This document shows, piece after piece, positions 34,486 through 43,363 of a stretch of DNA of 64,000 nt (position 1 is its first letter; the number at the start of each line of letters is the position of its first letter). Below the pieces are notes generated by a model. That model ran no database searches and was not told the DNA's origin. It was given only the letters and a program-made list of their open reading frames with translations. The position numbers and the translations under genes were made by a program. Source of the DNA: an uncultured Oscillibacter sp. (GTDB lineage: Bacteria > Bacillota > Clostridia > Oscillospirales > Oscillospiraceae); contig CAMBKF010000003.1 in assembly GCA_945868085.1 (NCBI GenBank), forward strand, positions 1 to 64,000, given 5' to 3'.

Positions 34486-35255
34486 ATCGCAGATATCGCA
34501 AGACCATCATCGCCGGCAACTGGAAGATGAACAAGACCGCCTCCGAGACCAAGAAATTCGCCGAAGAACTCAAGCGCCTGCTGCCCCGCACCAAGTGGTG
34601 CGACGTGGTGGTGTGCGTGCCCGCCGTGAATATCCCCGCTGCCATGAAGGCCTTCAAAGATCTGCGGGTGTCTGTGGGCGCACAGAATGTGTTCTATGAA
34701 AAGAGCGGCGCCTACACCGGCGAGGTGTCGGCGGATATGCTGAAGGATCTGGGTGTAAAATATGTTATCATCGGCCACTCCGAGCGCCGGCAGTATTTCG
34801 GCGAGACCGACTTCACCGTGAATAAAAAGGTCATTGCGGCGCTGGAGGCGGGCCTGCACCCCATCATCTGCGTGGGCGAGACCCTGGACCAGCGGGAGCT
34901 GGGCGTGACCATGGAGCTCATCGCCCTGCAGCTCAAGTCCGCCCTGGCCGGCGTGCCGGCGGAAAAGGCCCGCAAGTGCGTCATCGCCTATGAGCCCGTG
35001 TGGGCTATCGGCACCGGCAAGACCGCCACCGCCCAGCAGGCGGCAGAGGTCTGCACCTTCATCCGCAGCACCATCCGCCACCTGTACGGCGCGCGCATCG
35101 CCCGCTCCGTCACGGTGCAGTACGGCGGCTCCATGAAGCCCGCCAACGCCGCCGAGCTGCTGGCGCAGCCGGATATCGACGGTGGCCTCATCGGCGGCGC
35201 GGCCCTGGACGCGGGCCAGTTTGTTGACATCATCAATGCAGCCAATCAGGACTGA
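34482..35255 (+). CDS. tpiA: Triosephosphate isomerase
   Basis: 257 aa, usual length. It interconverts dihydroxyacetone phosphate and glyceraldehyde 3-phosphate. Active-site residues: Asn and Lys in AGNWKMNKT, electrophilic His in [15 protein letters not shown], catalytic Glu in [14 protein letters not shown], and the phosphate loops in [11 protein letters not shown] and [11 protein letters not shown]. It lies between pgk and gpmI. Its ribosome-binding site is oddly distant, as described for the leader ORF. Confidence 0.97.
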   Translation: MNRRYRKTIIAGNWKMNKTASETKKFAEELKRLLPRTKWCDVVVCVPAVNIPAAMKAFKDLRVSVGAQNVFYEKSGAYTGEVSADMLKDLGVKYVIIGHSERRQYFGETDFTVNKKVIAALEAGLHPIICVGETLDQRELGVTMELIALQLKSALAGVPAEKARKCVIAYEPVWAIGTGKTATAQQAAEVCTFIRSTIRHLYGARIARSVTVQYGGSMKPANAAELLAQPDIDGGLIGGAALDAGQFVDIINAANQD

Positions 35256-35281
35256 GCGCTGAAATAAAGTGAGGGATCGTT

Positions 35282-36796
35282 ATGATGAATAAAACACCCA
35301 CTGTACTGGTGATCATGGACGGCTTCGGCATGGGCACCCCCGGCCCCGGCAACGCCGTATCCCTGGCCAATACCCCGGTGCTGGACCGGCTGTTCGCCGA
35401 AAATGCCAACACAACCCTCTCTGCCTCCGGGCTGGACGTGGGTCTGCCCGCCGGGCAGATGGGCAACAGCGAGGTGGGCCACACCAACATCGGCGGCGGC
35501 CGGGTGGTGTTCCAGGACCTGCCCAGGATCAGCCGCGCCATTGAAACCGGCGAATTTTTCAAGAATCCCGCCTACAACAAGGCCATGGACGACTGCCTGG
35601 AAAAGGGCAGCAGTCTGCACCTGTACGGCCTGCTCTCCAACGGCGGCGTACACTCCACGGTGGAGCACCTGTGGGCCCTGCTGCAGATGGCCAAGGACAA
35701 GGGCCTGGAGAAGGTCTACATCCACGCCTTCCTGGACGGCCGTGATGTGTCCCCCACCAGCGGCAAGGATTTCGTGGCCCAGTGCGAGGAAAAGTGCCGC
35801 CAGATCGGCGTAGGCAAGATCGCCACCGTTATGGGCCGCTACTACGCCATGGACCGCGACAAGCGCTGGGAGCGGCTGCAGATGGCCTACGACGCCATGG
35901 TCTACGGCGAGGGCGTGCAGAACACCGATCCTGTGGACGCTGTAGCCAAGAGCTATGAAAACGGCATCACGGACGAGTTTGTGGAGCCCGTGGTCTGCGA
36001 CGGCGAGGGCACTATTTCCGACAACGACAGCATCATTTTCTTCAACTACCGGCCCGACCGGGCCCGGGAGATCACCCGGGCCATTGTGGACCCGGAGTTT
36101 GACGGGTTCCGGCGGGAGTTTTTCCCCACCACCTATGTCTGCAACACGGAGTACGATGCCTCCATGCCCAACGTGCTGGTGGCCTGGCCCCGGATCGCCG
36201 TGAAAAACGGCCTGGGCGAGTATCTCAGCTCCCTGGGCATGACCCAGCTGCGCATTGCCGAAACGGAGAAGTATGCACATGTGACCTTCTTCTTCAACGG
36301 CGGCGTGGAGAAGCAGTATCCCGGCGAGGACCGGGTGCTGGTGGCGTCCCCCAAGGTGGCCACCTATGACCTGCAGCCGGAGATGAGCGCCTACGAGGTG
36401 TGCGACAAGTGTGTGGAGCGCATCAGGAGCGGCGAATACGACGTGGTGATCCTGAACTTTGCCAACTGCGACATGGTGGGCCACACCGGCGTGCTCTCCG
36501 CCGCCATCAAGGCCGTGGAGACCGTGGACGAATGTGTGGGCAAAGTGGTGGATGCCACATTGGAGATGGGCGGCATCGCCATGATCACCGCCGACCACGG
36601 AAATGCCGAGGTCATGGTCCAGCCCGACGGCAGCCCCATGACGGCCCATACCACCAACCCGGTGCCCTTCATCCTCTGCGGAGCCGGCAGCGAGCTGCGG
36701 CCCGGCCGCCTGGCGGATATTGCCCCCACCATCCTGGATGTGATGGGCCTGGCCTGCCCGCCGGAGATGGACGGCAAAACCCTTATCCTGCGCTGA
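35282..36796 (+). CDS. gpmI: 2,3-bisphosphoglycerate-independent phosphoglycerate mutase
   Basis: 504 aa, an alkaline-phosphatase-fold metalloenzyme. It converts 3- to 2-phosphoglycerate using two Mn ions. Metal and Ser sites: IMDGFGMG, QMGNSEVGHTNIGGGR (nucleophilic Ser), HAFLDGRDVSPTSG, FFNYRPDRARE, NFANCDMVGHTG and TADHGNAEVM. ATG 35282 or 35285 could be the start. It is the last gene of the glycolytic unit and is followed by a strong terminator. Confidence 0.96.
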   Translation: MMNKTPTVLVIMDGFGMGTPGPGNAVSLANTPVLDRLFAENANTTLSASGLDVGLPAGQMGNSEVGHTNIGGGRVVFQDLPRISRAIETGEFFKNPAYNKAMDDCLEKGSSLHLYGLLSNGGVHSTVEHLWALLQMAKDKGLEKVYIHAFLDGRDVSPTSGKDFVAQCEEKCRQIGVGKIATVMGRYYAMDRDKRWERLQMAYDAMVYGEGVQNTDPVDAVAKSYENGITDEFVEPVVCDGEGTISDNDSIIFFNYRPDRAREITRAIVDPEFDGFRREFFPTTYVCNTEYDASMPNVLVAWPRIAVKNGLGEYLSSLGMTQLRIAETEKYAHVTFFFNGGVEKQYPGEDRVLVASPKVATYDLQPEMSAYEVCDKCVERIRSGEYDVVILNFANCDMVGHTGVLSAAIKAVETVDECVGKVVDATLEMGGIAMITADHGNAEVMVQPDGSPMTAHTTNPVPFILCGAGSELRPGRLADIAPTILDVMGLACPPEMDGKTLILR

Positions 36797-36815
36797 ATGA
36801 ATTAAATGTTTAAAA

Positions 36816-36857
36816 AGCTCACTGCCTGCGCATACTGCAGGCAGTGAGCTTTTTTTC
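36816..36857 (+). terminator. Terminator of the pgk-tpiA-gpmI unit
   Basis: AGCTCACTGCCTGC and GCAGGCAGTGAGCT form a perfect 14-bp stem followed by six T. Confidence 0.92.
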
Positions 36858-36930
36858 TGCTTAATTCGGCGGCCGCAGGCCGGATCAGCTGCGGTGTGCG
36901 GCCGGTGGCCGCAGGAAAGGTGTTTTTGTT

Positions 36931-37581
36931 ATGAGTCGGATGAATCACGATAAATCCAGGAGCTTTTTCGGCGGCCGGGGCTTCTACATAGCCCTGGTGC
37001 TATGCCTGGCGGCCATCGGTGTGGCCGGCTATTTCGTCCTGGTGCAGCAGGCGAAGGTGGCGGAGGAGGGTAAGGACAAGCCCGCCGTCCGCCAGGAGAC
37101 GGTGGAGAATGTGCAGCAGGCACAGGCCCCGGACCCGGAGCCTGTGCAGGAGACCCTGGAGCCGGAGGAGCTGCTGCCCCAGGTCTGCTCCCCCCTGGAC
37201 GGCACCACGGTGACGGTGTTCAGCATGACGGAGCTGATGTATGACGAGACCATGGCCGACTGGCGCACCCACGACGGCGTGGACATCAAGGCCGGGGAGG
37301 GCGACGCGGTGAAGACCGCCGCCGCCGGCACGGTGAAGGAGGTGCGCTATGACGACCTCATGGGCGTCACGGTGGTTATCTCCCACGCGGACGGATACGA
37401 GACCCAGTACAGCAGCCTGCAGCAGGAGCCGCCGGTGGAGCAGGGCAAGACCGTCAAGGCCGGGGACATCATCGGCCTGGTAGGCTCCACCGCCGCCGCG
37501 GAGGGCGATGTGGGCCCACACCTGCATTTCTCCGTCAGCAAGGGCGGGAAAGTGGTGGACCCGCAGGAGTATGTGAAATAA
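36931..37581 (+). CDS. M23 (LytM) peptidase, SpoIIQ-like
   Basis: 216 aa. One transmembrane helix (about residues 17-38), an acidic and Pro-rich linker (to about 85), then a LytM/M23 domain. Zinc ligands are seen in DWRTHDGVDIKA (His, Asp) and GPHLHFSVSK (His). The ELMYDETMADWRTHDG stretch is close to SpoIIQ, the forespore protein that pairs with SpoIIIAH during engulfment. Unlike Bacillus SpoIIQ, all zinc ligands appear intact, as in clostridial SpoIIQ, so it may be an active endopeptidase. A different cell-wall hydrolase remains possible. Confidence 0.75.
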   Translation: MSRMNHDKSRSFFGGRGFYIALVLCLAAIGVAGYFVLVQQAKVAEEGKDKPAVRQETVENVQQAQAPDPEPVQETLEPEELLPQVCSPLDGTTVTVFSMTELMYDETMADWRTHDGVDIKAGEGDAVKTAAAGTVKEVRYDDLMGVTVVISHADGYETQYSSLQQEPPVEQGKTVKAGDIIGLVGSTAAAEGDVGPHLHFSVSKGGKVVDPQEYVK

Positions 37582-37585
37582 AGAA

Positions 37586-37658
37586 CCCGCAGAGATGCGT
37601 TCATCTCTGCGGGCAGGGCGCCGAAAAAATTTTTCGGCGCCCTGCCCGCGTTTTTTTA
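37586..37658 (+). terminator. Double-hairpin terminator after the M23 peptidase gene
   Basis: CCCGCAGAGATG/CATCTCTGCGGG (37586-37613) is followed by a long near-perfect palindrome from GCAGGGCGCCG to CGGCGCCCTGC (37613-37645), then seven T from 37651. Confidence 0.85.
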
Positions 37659-37770
37659 ATCTTTTTCAAAAATAAAAAAACGGTTGATTTAAATGGCGAG
37701 GGACACCCTTTTGGGTTTCCCTCACACACGCTTCCCCATCTTTATCGTATATTTCCGATTTTTAAGACAA

Positions 37771-37807
37771 TTTGCCCGCAGAGGTGAAAACCAACTCTGC
37801 GGGCAAA
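37771..37807 (-). terminator. Probable terminator of the uridine kinase-like gene
   Basis: TTTGCCCGCAGAG and CTCTGCGGGCAAA form a 13-bp stem, about 23 bp after the stop at 37830 on the minus strand. The following T-run is weak (TTGTCTT). The stem CCCGCAGAG is shared with the hairpin at 37586. Confidence 0.6.
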
Positions 37808-37829
37808 TGTGTTTTAAGGGAACTGCCGC

Positions 37830-38756
37830 TCAATACTGGAAGCAGCTGCCGCCTACAAACTCCCGGACGATGGAGTTCAGGGGCACATAGGGGGTGTGCA
37901 GGGGCGGCACGCTCTCCACCGCCTTCATCAGGTCCGTGAGGCCGTACTGGCTGATGAACTCCGGGGTCAGCTCCTCCCGGAACCGGGGGATCTCCTCCAG
38001 GTACTTGGCCAGGATGCAGGGCTCATAGTCGTGGAAGGTGTCGATATGGATGGCGGCGTTGGGCTTATAGGGCTGGATATACTGCACCTCGCCCCGGTCC
38101 ACGCTCTGGGCCTTGCGCACGGTGTCCTGCAGGGAGTGGCCCCGGGTCTTGTAATCCCGGATCATACGGCGCACCACCCGCAGCTGCTCGGGCCGGACGA
38201 TCTTGTCGTCATTGGTGATGATGCGGGTCCGGGGGGCCACATAGATGCCGTTGGCCTCGCTGCGGAGCCGGTCAAAGATCAGGGGATTGAGCATGTGGAT
38301 GCCCTCGGCAATGATGATGGCGTCCTTGTCGCCCTGCATCTTGCGCCAGCCGCCTGTGTTGCCGGTGACAAAGTCGTACCAGGGCACCTCCACCTCCTGG
38401 CCGTCTGCCAGGCGATGGATGCAGTCCACCAGCAGATCCCGGTTCACGCAGTAGGGGCTCTCCCAGTCCGTGGCCTCCGGCGGGCGCTGATCCAGGGGCA
38501 GGAAGAAATTGTCCATGCTCAGCATGCACACCTTCACACCCAGGTTCTCCAGGTACTGCTGCAGGCGCATGGCCGTGGTGGTCTTGCCGGAGCCGGAGGG
38601 GCCGGTGAGGGCCACGATGGGCTTTTTATCCTTGCCGGCCAGAATGGTGGCGGCGGCGGAGCTGATCTTATCGTGAAAGACCTCCTCGCACCGGAGGACG
38701 AACTGCTCCTCGTTGCGCATGGCGAGATTGATGTTTTCCAAATCGATGACACGCAT
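37830..38756 (-). CDS. Uridine kinase-like P-loop protein
   Basis: 308 aa. Walker A is ALTGPSGSGKTTTAMRL (about residues 48-65); the substrate region is LSMDNFFLPLDQRP, and IIIAEGIHMLNPLIF plays the Walker B role. The C-terminal part (about 240-308) is unlike canonical Udk (210 aa). Members of this longer group are annotated as uridine kinase or phosphoribulokinase-like; the substrate is not certain. ATG 38756 follows AAAGGAG; an upstream in-frame TTG is less likely. Single-gene unit. Confidence 0.8.
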   Translation of the reverse strand: MRVIDLENINLAMRNEEQFVLRCEEVFHDKISSAAATILAGKDKKPIVALTGPSGSGKTTTAMRLQQYLENLGVKVCMLSMDNFFLPLDQRPPEATDWESPYCVNRDLLVDCIHRLADGQEVEVPWYDFVTGNTGGWRKMQGDKDAIIIAEGIHMLNPLIFDRLRSEANGIYVAPRTRIITNDDKIVRPEQLRVVRRMIRDYKTRGHSLQDTVRKAQSVDRGEVQYIQPYKPNAAIHIDTFHDYEPCILAKYLEEIPRFREELTPEFISQYGLTDLMKAVESVPPLHTPYVPLNSIVREFVGGSCFQY

Positions 38757-38800
38757 AAACAAATACTCCTTTCGGACAGGTATACATAAAACATGCTGCT

Positions 38801-38829
38801 ATTATAGCAGAATCGGAACGCAGGTGCAA
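38801..38829 (-). promoter_or_regulatory. Sigma-A promoter of the uridine kinase-like gene
   Basis: On the minus strand, TTGCAC (38829-38824), 17 nt, TATAAT (38806-38801). Confidence 0.75.
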
Positions 38830-38898
38830 CCTTGAGGTTTCCGAGGCGGAATTATGGATGAAAACGATAGAACAGGTCATTCTATGCGGTAAATCTAT

Positions 38899-38926
38899 TT
38901 TACATTCCGGGGATTTGTGCTATTCT
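38899..38926 (+). promoter_or_regulatory. Promoter of the selD-yedF-DUF3343 operon
   Basis: TTTACA (38899-38904), 16 nt, TATTCT (38921-38926). The start point near 38933 excludes the far-upstream in-frame ATG at 38858 as the selD start. Confidence 0.6.
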
Positions 38927-38956
38927 TACGGTAGAACAACGATGGGAGACGATGCC

Positions 38957-39985
38957 ATGGAACAGAGCAAACTCTTTTGCAAGGGCGGCGGCTGCACCGC
39001 CAAGCTGGGGGCCGGGGTGCTGAGCCGGGTGCTGGAGCGGCTGCCGAAATTTCCGGCGGACGAGAACCTGCTCATCGGCTTTGACAGCAAGGATGACGCC
39101 GCCGTGTATAAGCTCACCGATGACGTGGCGGTGGTGCAGACCCTGGACTTTTTCCCGCCCATGGTGGACGATCCCTACACCTTCGGGCAGATCGCGGCCA
39201 CCAACGCCCTCAGCGACGTATGGGCCATGGGCGGTGAGGTGAAAACGGCGCTGAACATTGTGTGCTTTCCGGAAAAGTCGGACCTGAATATCCTGGGCGA
39301 GATGATGCGCGGCGGCGCAGAAAAGGTGGCCGAGGCCGGGGGCACCCTGGTAGGCGGCCACTCCATTGCCGACAGCGATGTGAAGTACGGCCTGTCCGTC
39401 ATGGGTACGGTGCATCCGGACCGTATCTATGCCAACAACACCCCCCAAAAGGGCGACAAGCTGGTGCTGACCAAGCGGCTGGGTGTGGGTATCCTCTGCA
39501 CGGCCAATCGGGTGGGGGAGGCCAGCCAGGAAGCCATGCGGGCCGCTATTGAGTCCATGACCACCCTGAATAAGTATGCCGCCGACTGCTGCCGGAAATA
39601 CGACGTACACGCCTGCACGGATGTGACGGGCTTCAGCTTCCTGGGCCACCTGCACGAGATGCTGGATGGGGCCCACAGCTGCCGCATTGAGGCCGGGGCG
39701 GTGCCGGTGTTCGCCGAGGCTTTGCACCACGCGGATGAATTCCTGCTGACCGCGGCGGGGCAGCGTAACCGCAACCACACGGGCCCCTTTGTGCGCTTTG
39801 AGAACGTACCTTTTGCTATGGAGGAGGTGCTGTTCGACCCTCAGACCTCTGGCGGGCTGCTGGTGGCGCTGCCCGGCGAACAGACGGCGGCCCTGGTGGA
39901 GGACCTGCGGCGCATCGGCGCCCCGGCGGCCATGGTGGGCGAAGTGACGGACAGCGAGGACATTGAAATTCGCGTGGTTGGATAA
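38957..39985 (+). CDS. selD: Selenide, water dikinase (selenophosphate synthase)
   Basis: 342 aa. It makes selenophosphate from selenide and ATP for selenocysteine and selenouridine. The essential Cys and Lys are in [13 protein letters not shown]; in many clostridial SelD this Cys is Sec, here TGC encodes Cys. Other motifs: [49 protein letters not shown] and [17 protein letters not shown] lies 8-9 nt before ATG 38957; ATG 38942 is the alternative. It is first of three genes for selenium handling. Confidence 0.92.
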   Translation: MEQSKLFCKGGGCTAKLGAGVLSRVLERLPKFPADENLLIGFDSKDDAAVYKLTDDVAVVQTLDFFPPMVDDPYTFGQIAATNALSDVWAMGGEVKTALNIVCFPEKSDLNILGEMMRGGAEKVAEAGGTLVGGHSIADSDVKYGLSVMGTVHPDRIYANNTPQKGDKLVLTKRLGVGILCTANRVGEASQEAMRAAIESMTTLNKYAADCCRKYDVHACTDVTGFSFLGHLHEMLDGAHSCRIEAGAVPVFAEALHHADEFLLTAAGQRNRNHTGPFVRFENVPFAMEEVLFDPQTSGGLLVALPGEQTAALVEDLRRIGAPAAMVGEVTDSEDIEIRVVG

Positions 39986-40012
39986 CAATAATTGTATTAG
40001 GAGGACATAAAA

Positions 40013-40627
40013 ATGCGGAAAGTGAACGCTATGGGCGATACCTGCCCCATCCCTGTGGTAAAGACAAAGGACGCCATCCGCCAGCTGGGCGCAGACGGCG
40101 GCGTGGTGGAGACCCTGGTGGACAACGAGATCGCCGTGCAGAACCTGACCAAGATGGCGAATCAGAAGGGCTACGGCGTAGAGAGCGAGAAGCTGGGGGA
40201 GAACGAGTACCGGGTGACCATGACCGTGGGCGCCGGGGCCGACCTGCCCGCCGAGAACGAGGAGACCGTGTGCGTGGTCCCCGCCGGGCAGAAGAATACC
40301 GTTGTGGTGGTCAGTGCCGACCACATGGGTGAGGGCGAAGGAGAGCTGGGCAAGAACCTGCTGAAGGCGTTTCTCTATGCGCTGAGCCAGCAGGAGACTT
40401 TGCCCAAGACCATCCTGTTTTATAACGGCGGCGCGTTCCTCACCTGTGAGGGGTCTCTGTCCCTGGAGGACCTGAAATCTATGGCGGAGCGGGGCGTGGA
40501 GATCCTCACCTGCGGCACCTGCCTGAATTTCTACGGCCTCACCGAGAAGCTGGCCGTGGGCGGCGTGACCAATATGTACGACATCGTGGAAAAGCAGATG
40601 GCTGCGGACCTCATTGTGAGGCCCTGA
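40013..40627 (+). CDS. yedF: Selenium-metabolism sulfurtransferase-like protein YedF
   Basis: 204 aa. An N-terminal TusA/SirA-like domain has the CPxP motif (GDTCPIPVVKTKDAI), and a DsrE-like C-terminal domain ends with a CxxC (EILTCGTCLNFYGL). The protein is a marker of selenium-using genomes, usually next to selD, and may carry or deliver selenium. It starts 28 nt after selD with GGAGG upstream. Confidence 0.9.
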   Translation: MRKVNAMGDTCPIPVVKTKDAIRQLGADGGVVETLVDNEIAVQNLTKMANQKGYGVESEKLGENEYRVTMTVGAGADLPAENEETVCVVPAGQKNTVVVVSADHMGEGEGELGKNLLKAFLYALSQQETLPKTILFYNGGAFLTCEGSLSLEDLKSMAERGVEILTCGTCLNFYGLTEKLAVGGVTNMYDIVEKQMAADLIVRP

Positions 40628-40628
40628 T

Positions 40629-40865
40629 ATGCTGCAGAAGAAACTGTGCCTGGTGGTGACCTTTGACGCCACCGCTGCAGCCATGGCGGCGGAAAAATAC
40701 TGCCTGGAAAAGGGCGTTCCCGGGCGGCTGATCCCGGTACCCCGGGAGATCACCGCCGGGTGCGGTCTGGCCTGGAAGGCGGAGGTGGGGCAGGAGAAAG
40801 CCGTCACCGCTGCCCTGCAGGAGGCGGGTATCGCATACAGCGGGGTGCATCAGGTGGTGATTTGA
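40629..40865 (+). CDS. DUF3343 putative selenium-metabolism protein
   Basis: 78 aa. A small alpha/beta protein with LVVTFDATAAAMAAEKYC and IPVPREITAGCGLAWK, the DUF3343 signature including the conserved Cys. The family co-occurs with selD and yedF and is proposed to take part in selenium transfer; function is not proven. It begins 1 nt after the yedF stop, so it is coupled to it. No selA, selB or tRNA-Sec is seen after it. Confidence 0.82.
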   Translation: MLQKKLCLVVTFDATAAAMAAEKYCLEKGVPGRLIPVPREITAGCGLAWKAEVGQEKAVTAALQEAGIAYSGVHQVVI

Positions 40866-41070
40866 GACGCGGCCACGACCTTGCAGATGCATTTAAGAAG
40901 TGCGGTGCAAGCCCGGTTCGGGTCGTCCGGGAGGCCGACCCCTACATACCGCTTGTCGGTAGAACCCCGTAGGGGGCGGCGTCCTCGACGCCCCGTGTGC
41001 CCTGCCGGGGTACGGTGAATCACGGCGGCGGGGTGAGGGCACCCCGCCCTACGCAATGACAGGTTTTTGT
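40866..41070. repeat. Cluster of dispersed GC-rich palindromic repeats
   Basis: No gene is seen between DUF3343 and prfB. Palindromes with a CCCTACG-type tail (around 40919-40944, 40958-40975 and 41025-41053) and a GCAATGAC tail (41053-41060) match the repeats found between prophage genes at 53.2, 56.7, 57.0 and 58.4 kb. Confidence 0.65.
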
Positions 41071-41074
41071 GATA

Positions 41075-41108
41075 AAAGTCCCGGATCGGCGGCGGTCCGG
41101 GACTTTTT
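41075..41108 (+). terminator. Terminator of the selD operon
   Basis: AAAGTCCCGGA and TCCGGGACTTT form an 11-bp stem with a GC-rich loop; the T-run is TTTTT. It lies after the repeat cluster. Confidence 0.85.
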
Positions 41109-41133
41109 GCGGCAAAAAGGGGTGAATTGATGC

Positions 41134-41162
41134 TTTACAGCGGGGGTAGTTTCGGCTATAAT
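41134..41162 (+). promoter_or_regulatory. Sigma-A promoter of prfB
   Basis: TTTACA (41134-41139), 17 nt, TATAAT (41157-41162), about 38 bp before the start codon. Confidence 0.75.
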
Positions 41163-41200
41163 AGAAAGGCTAAGGAAAATTATCAAAGGAGAAATTGACC

Positions 41201-42325
41201 ATGGCTGTCATTGAATACGATGCTTACAAGCAGAAGCTGCTGGCCCTGGAGCCCACGCTGAAGGAGCTGGAGCAGGCACTGAATATTGAGTCCGCCCGGA
41301 AGGAGCTGGCCGAGCTGCAGATCGAGACAGAACAGGAGGGCTTTTGGAACGACGTGGAGCGCAGCCAGCGCATCGCCCAAAAGATCAAGCGGCTGGAGAA
41401 TAAGATCAAGAAGTACGACCACCTGGTCTCCGACTGGGAGGATACCCTGACCCTGTGCGAAATGGCCCAGGAGGAGGACGACGCCAGTCAGCTGGACGAA
41501 GTGGCCTCCGGCTATGAGACCCTGGAAAAGGAGGTCAGCGACCGGCGCCTGGCGGCCCTGCTCACCGGGGAATATGACGCCAACAACGCCATCCTCACCT
41601 TCCACGCCGGCGCCGGCGGCACCGAGGCCCAGGACTGGACGGAGATGCTCTACCGCATGTATACCCGCTGGGCCGAGCGCCACGGCTTTACCTATCAGCT
41701 GCTGGACTACGAGGACGGCGACGAGGCGGGCATCAAGTCCGCGTCCATCCTCATCGAGGGGGACAACGCCTACGGCTACCTCAAGAGCGAGAACGGCGTA
41801 CACCGCCTGGTGCGGGTGAGCCCCTTTGATGCCAATGCCCGGCGGCAGACCAGCTTCTCGGCCCTGGAGGTCATGCCGGAGATCGAGGACGACGGCGAGA
41901 TCGAGATTCGTCCGGAGGAGATCGAAATGCAGGTGTTCCGCTCCAGCGGCGCCGGCGGCCAGCACATCAACAAGACGTCCTCTGCCGTGCGGCTCATCCA
42001 CATCCCCACGGGAGTGGTGGTATCCTGCCAGACGGAGCGCAGCCAGTTCCAGAACCGGGACAACTGTATGAAGATGCTCCGGGCCAAGCTGGCGGAGATG
42101 AAGGCCCAGCAGCACGCAGAGAAGATCTCCGACATCAAGGGCGTGCAGATGAAGATCGAGTGGGGCAGCCAGATCCGCTCCTATGTGTTCATGCCCTACA
42201 CCCTGGTGAAGGACACCCGGACGGGGTATGAGACCGGCAACATCCAGAACGTGATGGACGGCGACATCGACGGATTCATCAACGCCTACCTCACCGCCTC
42301 CGCCAACGGGACGCTGAAAAAGTAA
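41201..42325 (+). CDS. prfB: Peptide chain release factor 2
   Basis: 374 aa. It ends translation at UGA and UAA. The RF2 stop-codon tripeptide SPF is in VRVSPFDANARRQ, and the hydrolysis motif GGQ is in SSGAGGQHINKTSS. ATG 41201 follows AAAGGAG; an upstream TTG is in frame. The reading frame is continuous: the programmed +1 frameshift found near codon 25 in many bacterial prfB genes is absent, so the usual autoregulation by RF2 level is missing. Single-gene unit with its own promoter and terminator. Confidence 0.95.
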   Translation: MAVIEYDAYKQKLLALEPTLKELEQALNIESARKELAELQIETEQEGFWNDVERSQRIAQKIKRLENKIKKYDHLVSDWEDTLTLCEMAQEEDDASQLDEVASGYETLEKEVSDRRLAALLTGEYDANNAILTFHAGAGGTEAQDWTEMLYRMYTRWAERHGFTYQLLDYEDGDEAGIKSASILIEGDNAYGYLKSENGVHRLVRVSPFDANARRQTSFSALEVMPEIEDDGEIEIRPEEIEMQVFRSSGAGGQHINKTSSAVRLIHIPTGVVVSCQTERSQFQNRDNCMKMLRAKLAEMKAQQHAEKISDIKGVQMKIEWGSQIRSYVFMPYTLVKDTRTGYETGNIQNVMDGDIDGFINAYLTASANGTLKK

Positions 42326-42340
42326 AAAGAGAACACAAAG

Positions 42341-42379
42341 CACGCTCCCTATGGCCGCAGCCATAGGGAGCGTGTTTTT
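42341..42379. terminator. Bidirectional terminator between prfB and the MarR gene
   Basis: CACGCTCCCTATGGC and GCCATAGGGAGCGTG form a 15-bp stem with a 4-nt loop; TTTTT follows on the plus strand. The minus strand is less T-rich (CTTTGTGTT). It lies between convergent genes. Confidence 0.85.
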
Positions 42380-42398
42380 GTATGCTTCCCGGCGGCTG

Positions 42399-42803
42399 CT
42401 AATCTGTGGCCTGCAGCTTGCGGCAGATGCGCAGCAGGGCATCGGCATCCTCCGGGCCGAGCTTTTCCCGCAGCCGGGCCTGGGCATCCTCCCACAGGGC
42501 AACGCCGTGGGCCAGGACGGATCGGCCTCTCTCCGTCAGAGTGAAGGTCCGGCCGGAGCCGTTGGTGAGGGCCACCAGGCCCTTGCTCTCCAGTTTTTTC
42601 ACGTTGCGCACCATAGTGGTGCGGTCCAGCCCCACCCGCTGGGCCCACTGGGTGAGGTTGGCCTTTTCCATGCGGGATAGGTTGATGAGCAGATAGTACT
42701 GGGGAACGGACAGGCCCGACGGGGCCAGCATTTTGTCATAGTACGCCGTGGCCCACAGGGCGCCCCGGCGCAGATTGGTGCAGTAACAGGGGCTTTCGTA
42801 CAT
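42399..42803 (-). CDS. MarR-family transcriptional regulator
   Basis: 134 aa with a winged helix-turn-helix (LTQWAQRVGLDRTTMVRNVK, then the wing in ALTNGSGRTFTLTERG). MarR proteins bind DNA as dimers and often respond to small aromatic or oxidising molecules. ATG 42803 follows GAGGAGG; a GTG at 42818 would overlap the DUF2148 stop by 4 nt and is also possible. It is downstream of the DUF2148 gene, likely one transcript. Confidence 0.85.
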   Translation of the reverse strand: MYESPCYCTNLRRGALWATAYYDKMLAPSGLSVPQYYLLINLSRMEKANLTQWAQRVGLDRTTMVRNVKKLESKGLVALTNGSGRTFTLTERGRSVLAHGVALWEDAQARLREKLGPEDADALLRICRKLQATD

Positions 42804-42814
42804 GGATGCCCTCC

Positions 42815-43363
42815 TCACTTGTGGAAAATGCCCCGGTCAAAGAAGATGTTCTTGCCGGAGATAGACAGGGGGATGCCCAGCCACACCACATCGGGGTCAA
42901 AATCCATCTCTGCAACCGTTTTGCCGATGGAATACATAATGCGGCAGTCCACCATGTCCGCCGAGGCGATGTTCACGGCGGAGGAAACGGCGATGCCCAG
43001 GTCTACATAGGCAAAGGCGCAGTTGCCGCCGGCCTTGCGGCAGCCGTCGCAGCCCCCGTGGCCGCAGTAGCCGCAGTGGGGCACGCCCCGCTGCTTCCTG
43101 TCCGCGCCGATGAGCACCACCGCCAGGGACTTGCGCACGCAGGCGGCGTCCCGGCCGTACCAGGTGGGCATCTCGTCTCCCATTTCCCGCAGACCGACTT
43201 CCTCCATCCTGCGGGCCAGGGCCTCCTTGTCGTCCCCGGTCAGCACATAGGTGTGCAGCGTGTCCTTCCCGTGGCCCTTGGGGGCGGTGCGGGCCGCGGC
43301 GCACATCCGGGCAGCCGTCTGCATGGCCGCCTGCAGCTCCATAGCTTCTCTGTCATAGCGCAT
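42815..43363 (-). CDS. DUF2148 ferredoxin-like protein
   Basis: 182 aa. A cysteine cluster, HCGYCGHGGCDGCRKAGGNC, could hold an Fe-S cluster or another metal. N-terminal MQTAARMCAAARTAPKGHGKD and C-terminal DVVWLGIPLSISGKN are typical of DUF2148. Members are found in anaerobes; physiological role unknown. The MarR gene follows directly and may regulate it. Confidence 0.8.
   Translation of the reverse strand: MRYDREAMELQAAMQTAARMCAAARTAPKGHGKDTLHTYVLTGDDKEALARRMEEVGLREMGDEMPTWYGRDAACVRKSLAVVLIGADRKQRGVPHCGYCGHGGCDGCRKAGGNCAFAYVDLGIAVSSAVNIASADMVDCRIMYSIGKTVAEMDFDPDVVWLGIPLSISGKNIFFDRGIFHK

Noticed and set aside
40866..41070. tRNA-Sec gene after the selenium operon
   Set aside because: No 8-bp acceptor or long extra arm cloverleaf could be built; the sequence is explained by dispersed palindromic repeats.
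41201..41290. Programmed frameshift in prfB
   Set aside because: The frame is open throughout and no CTT-TGA-C slip site is seen near codon 25.
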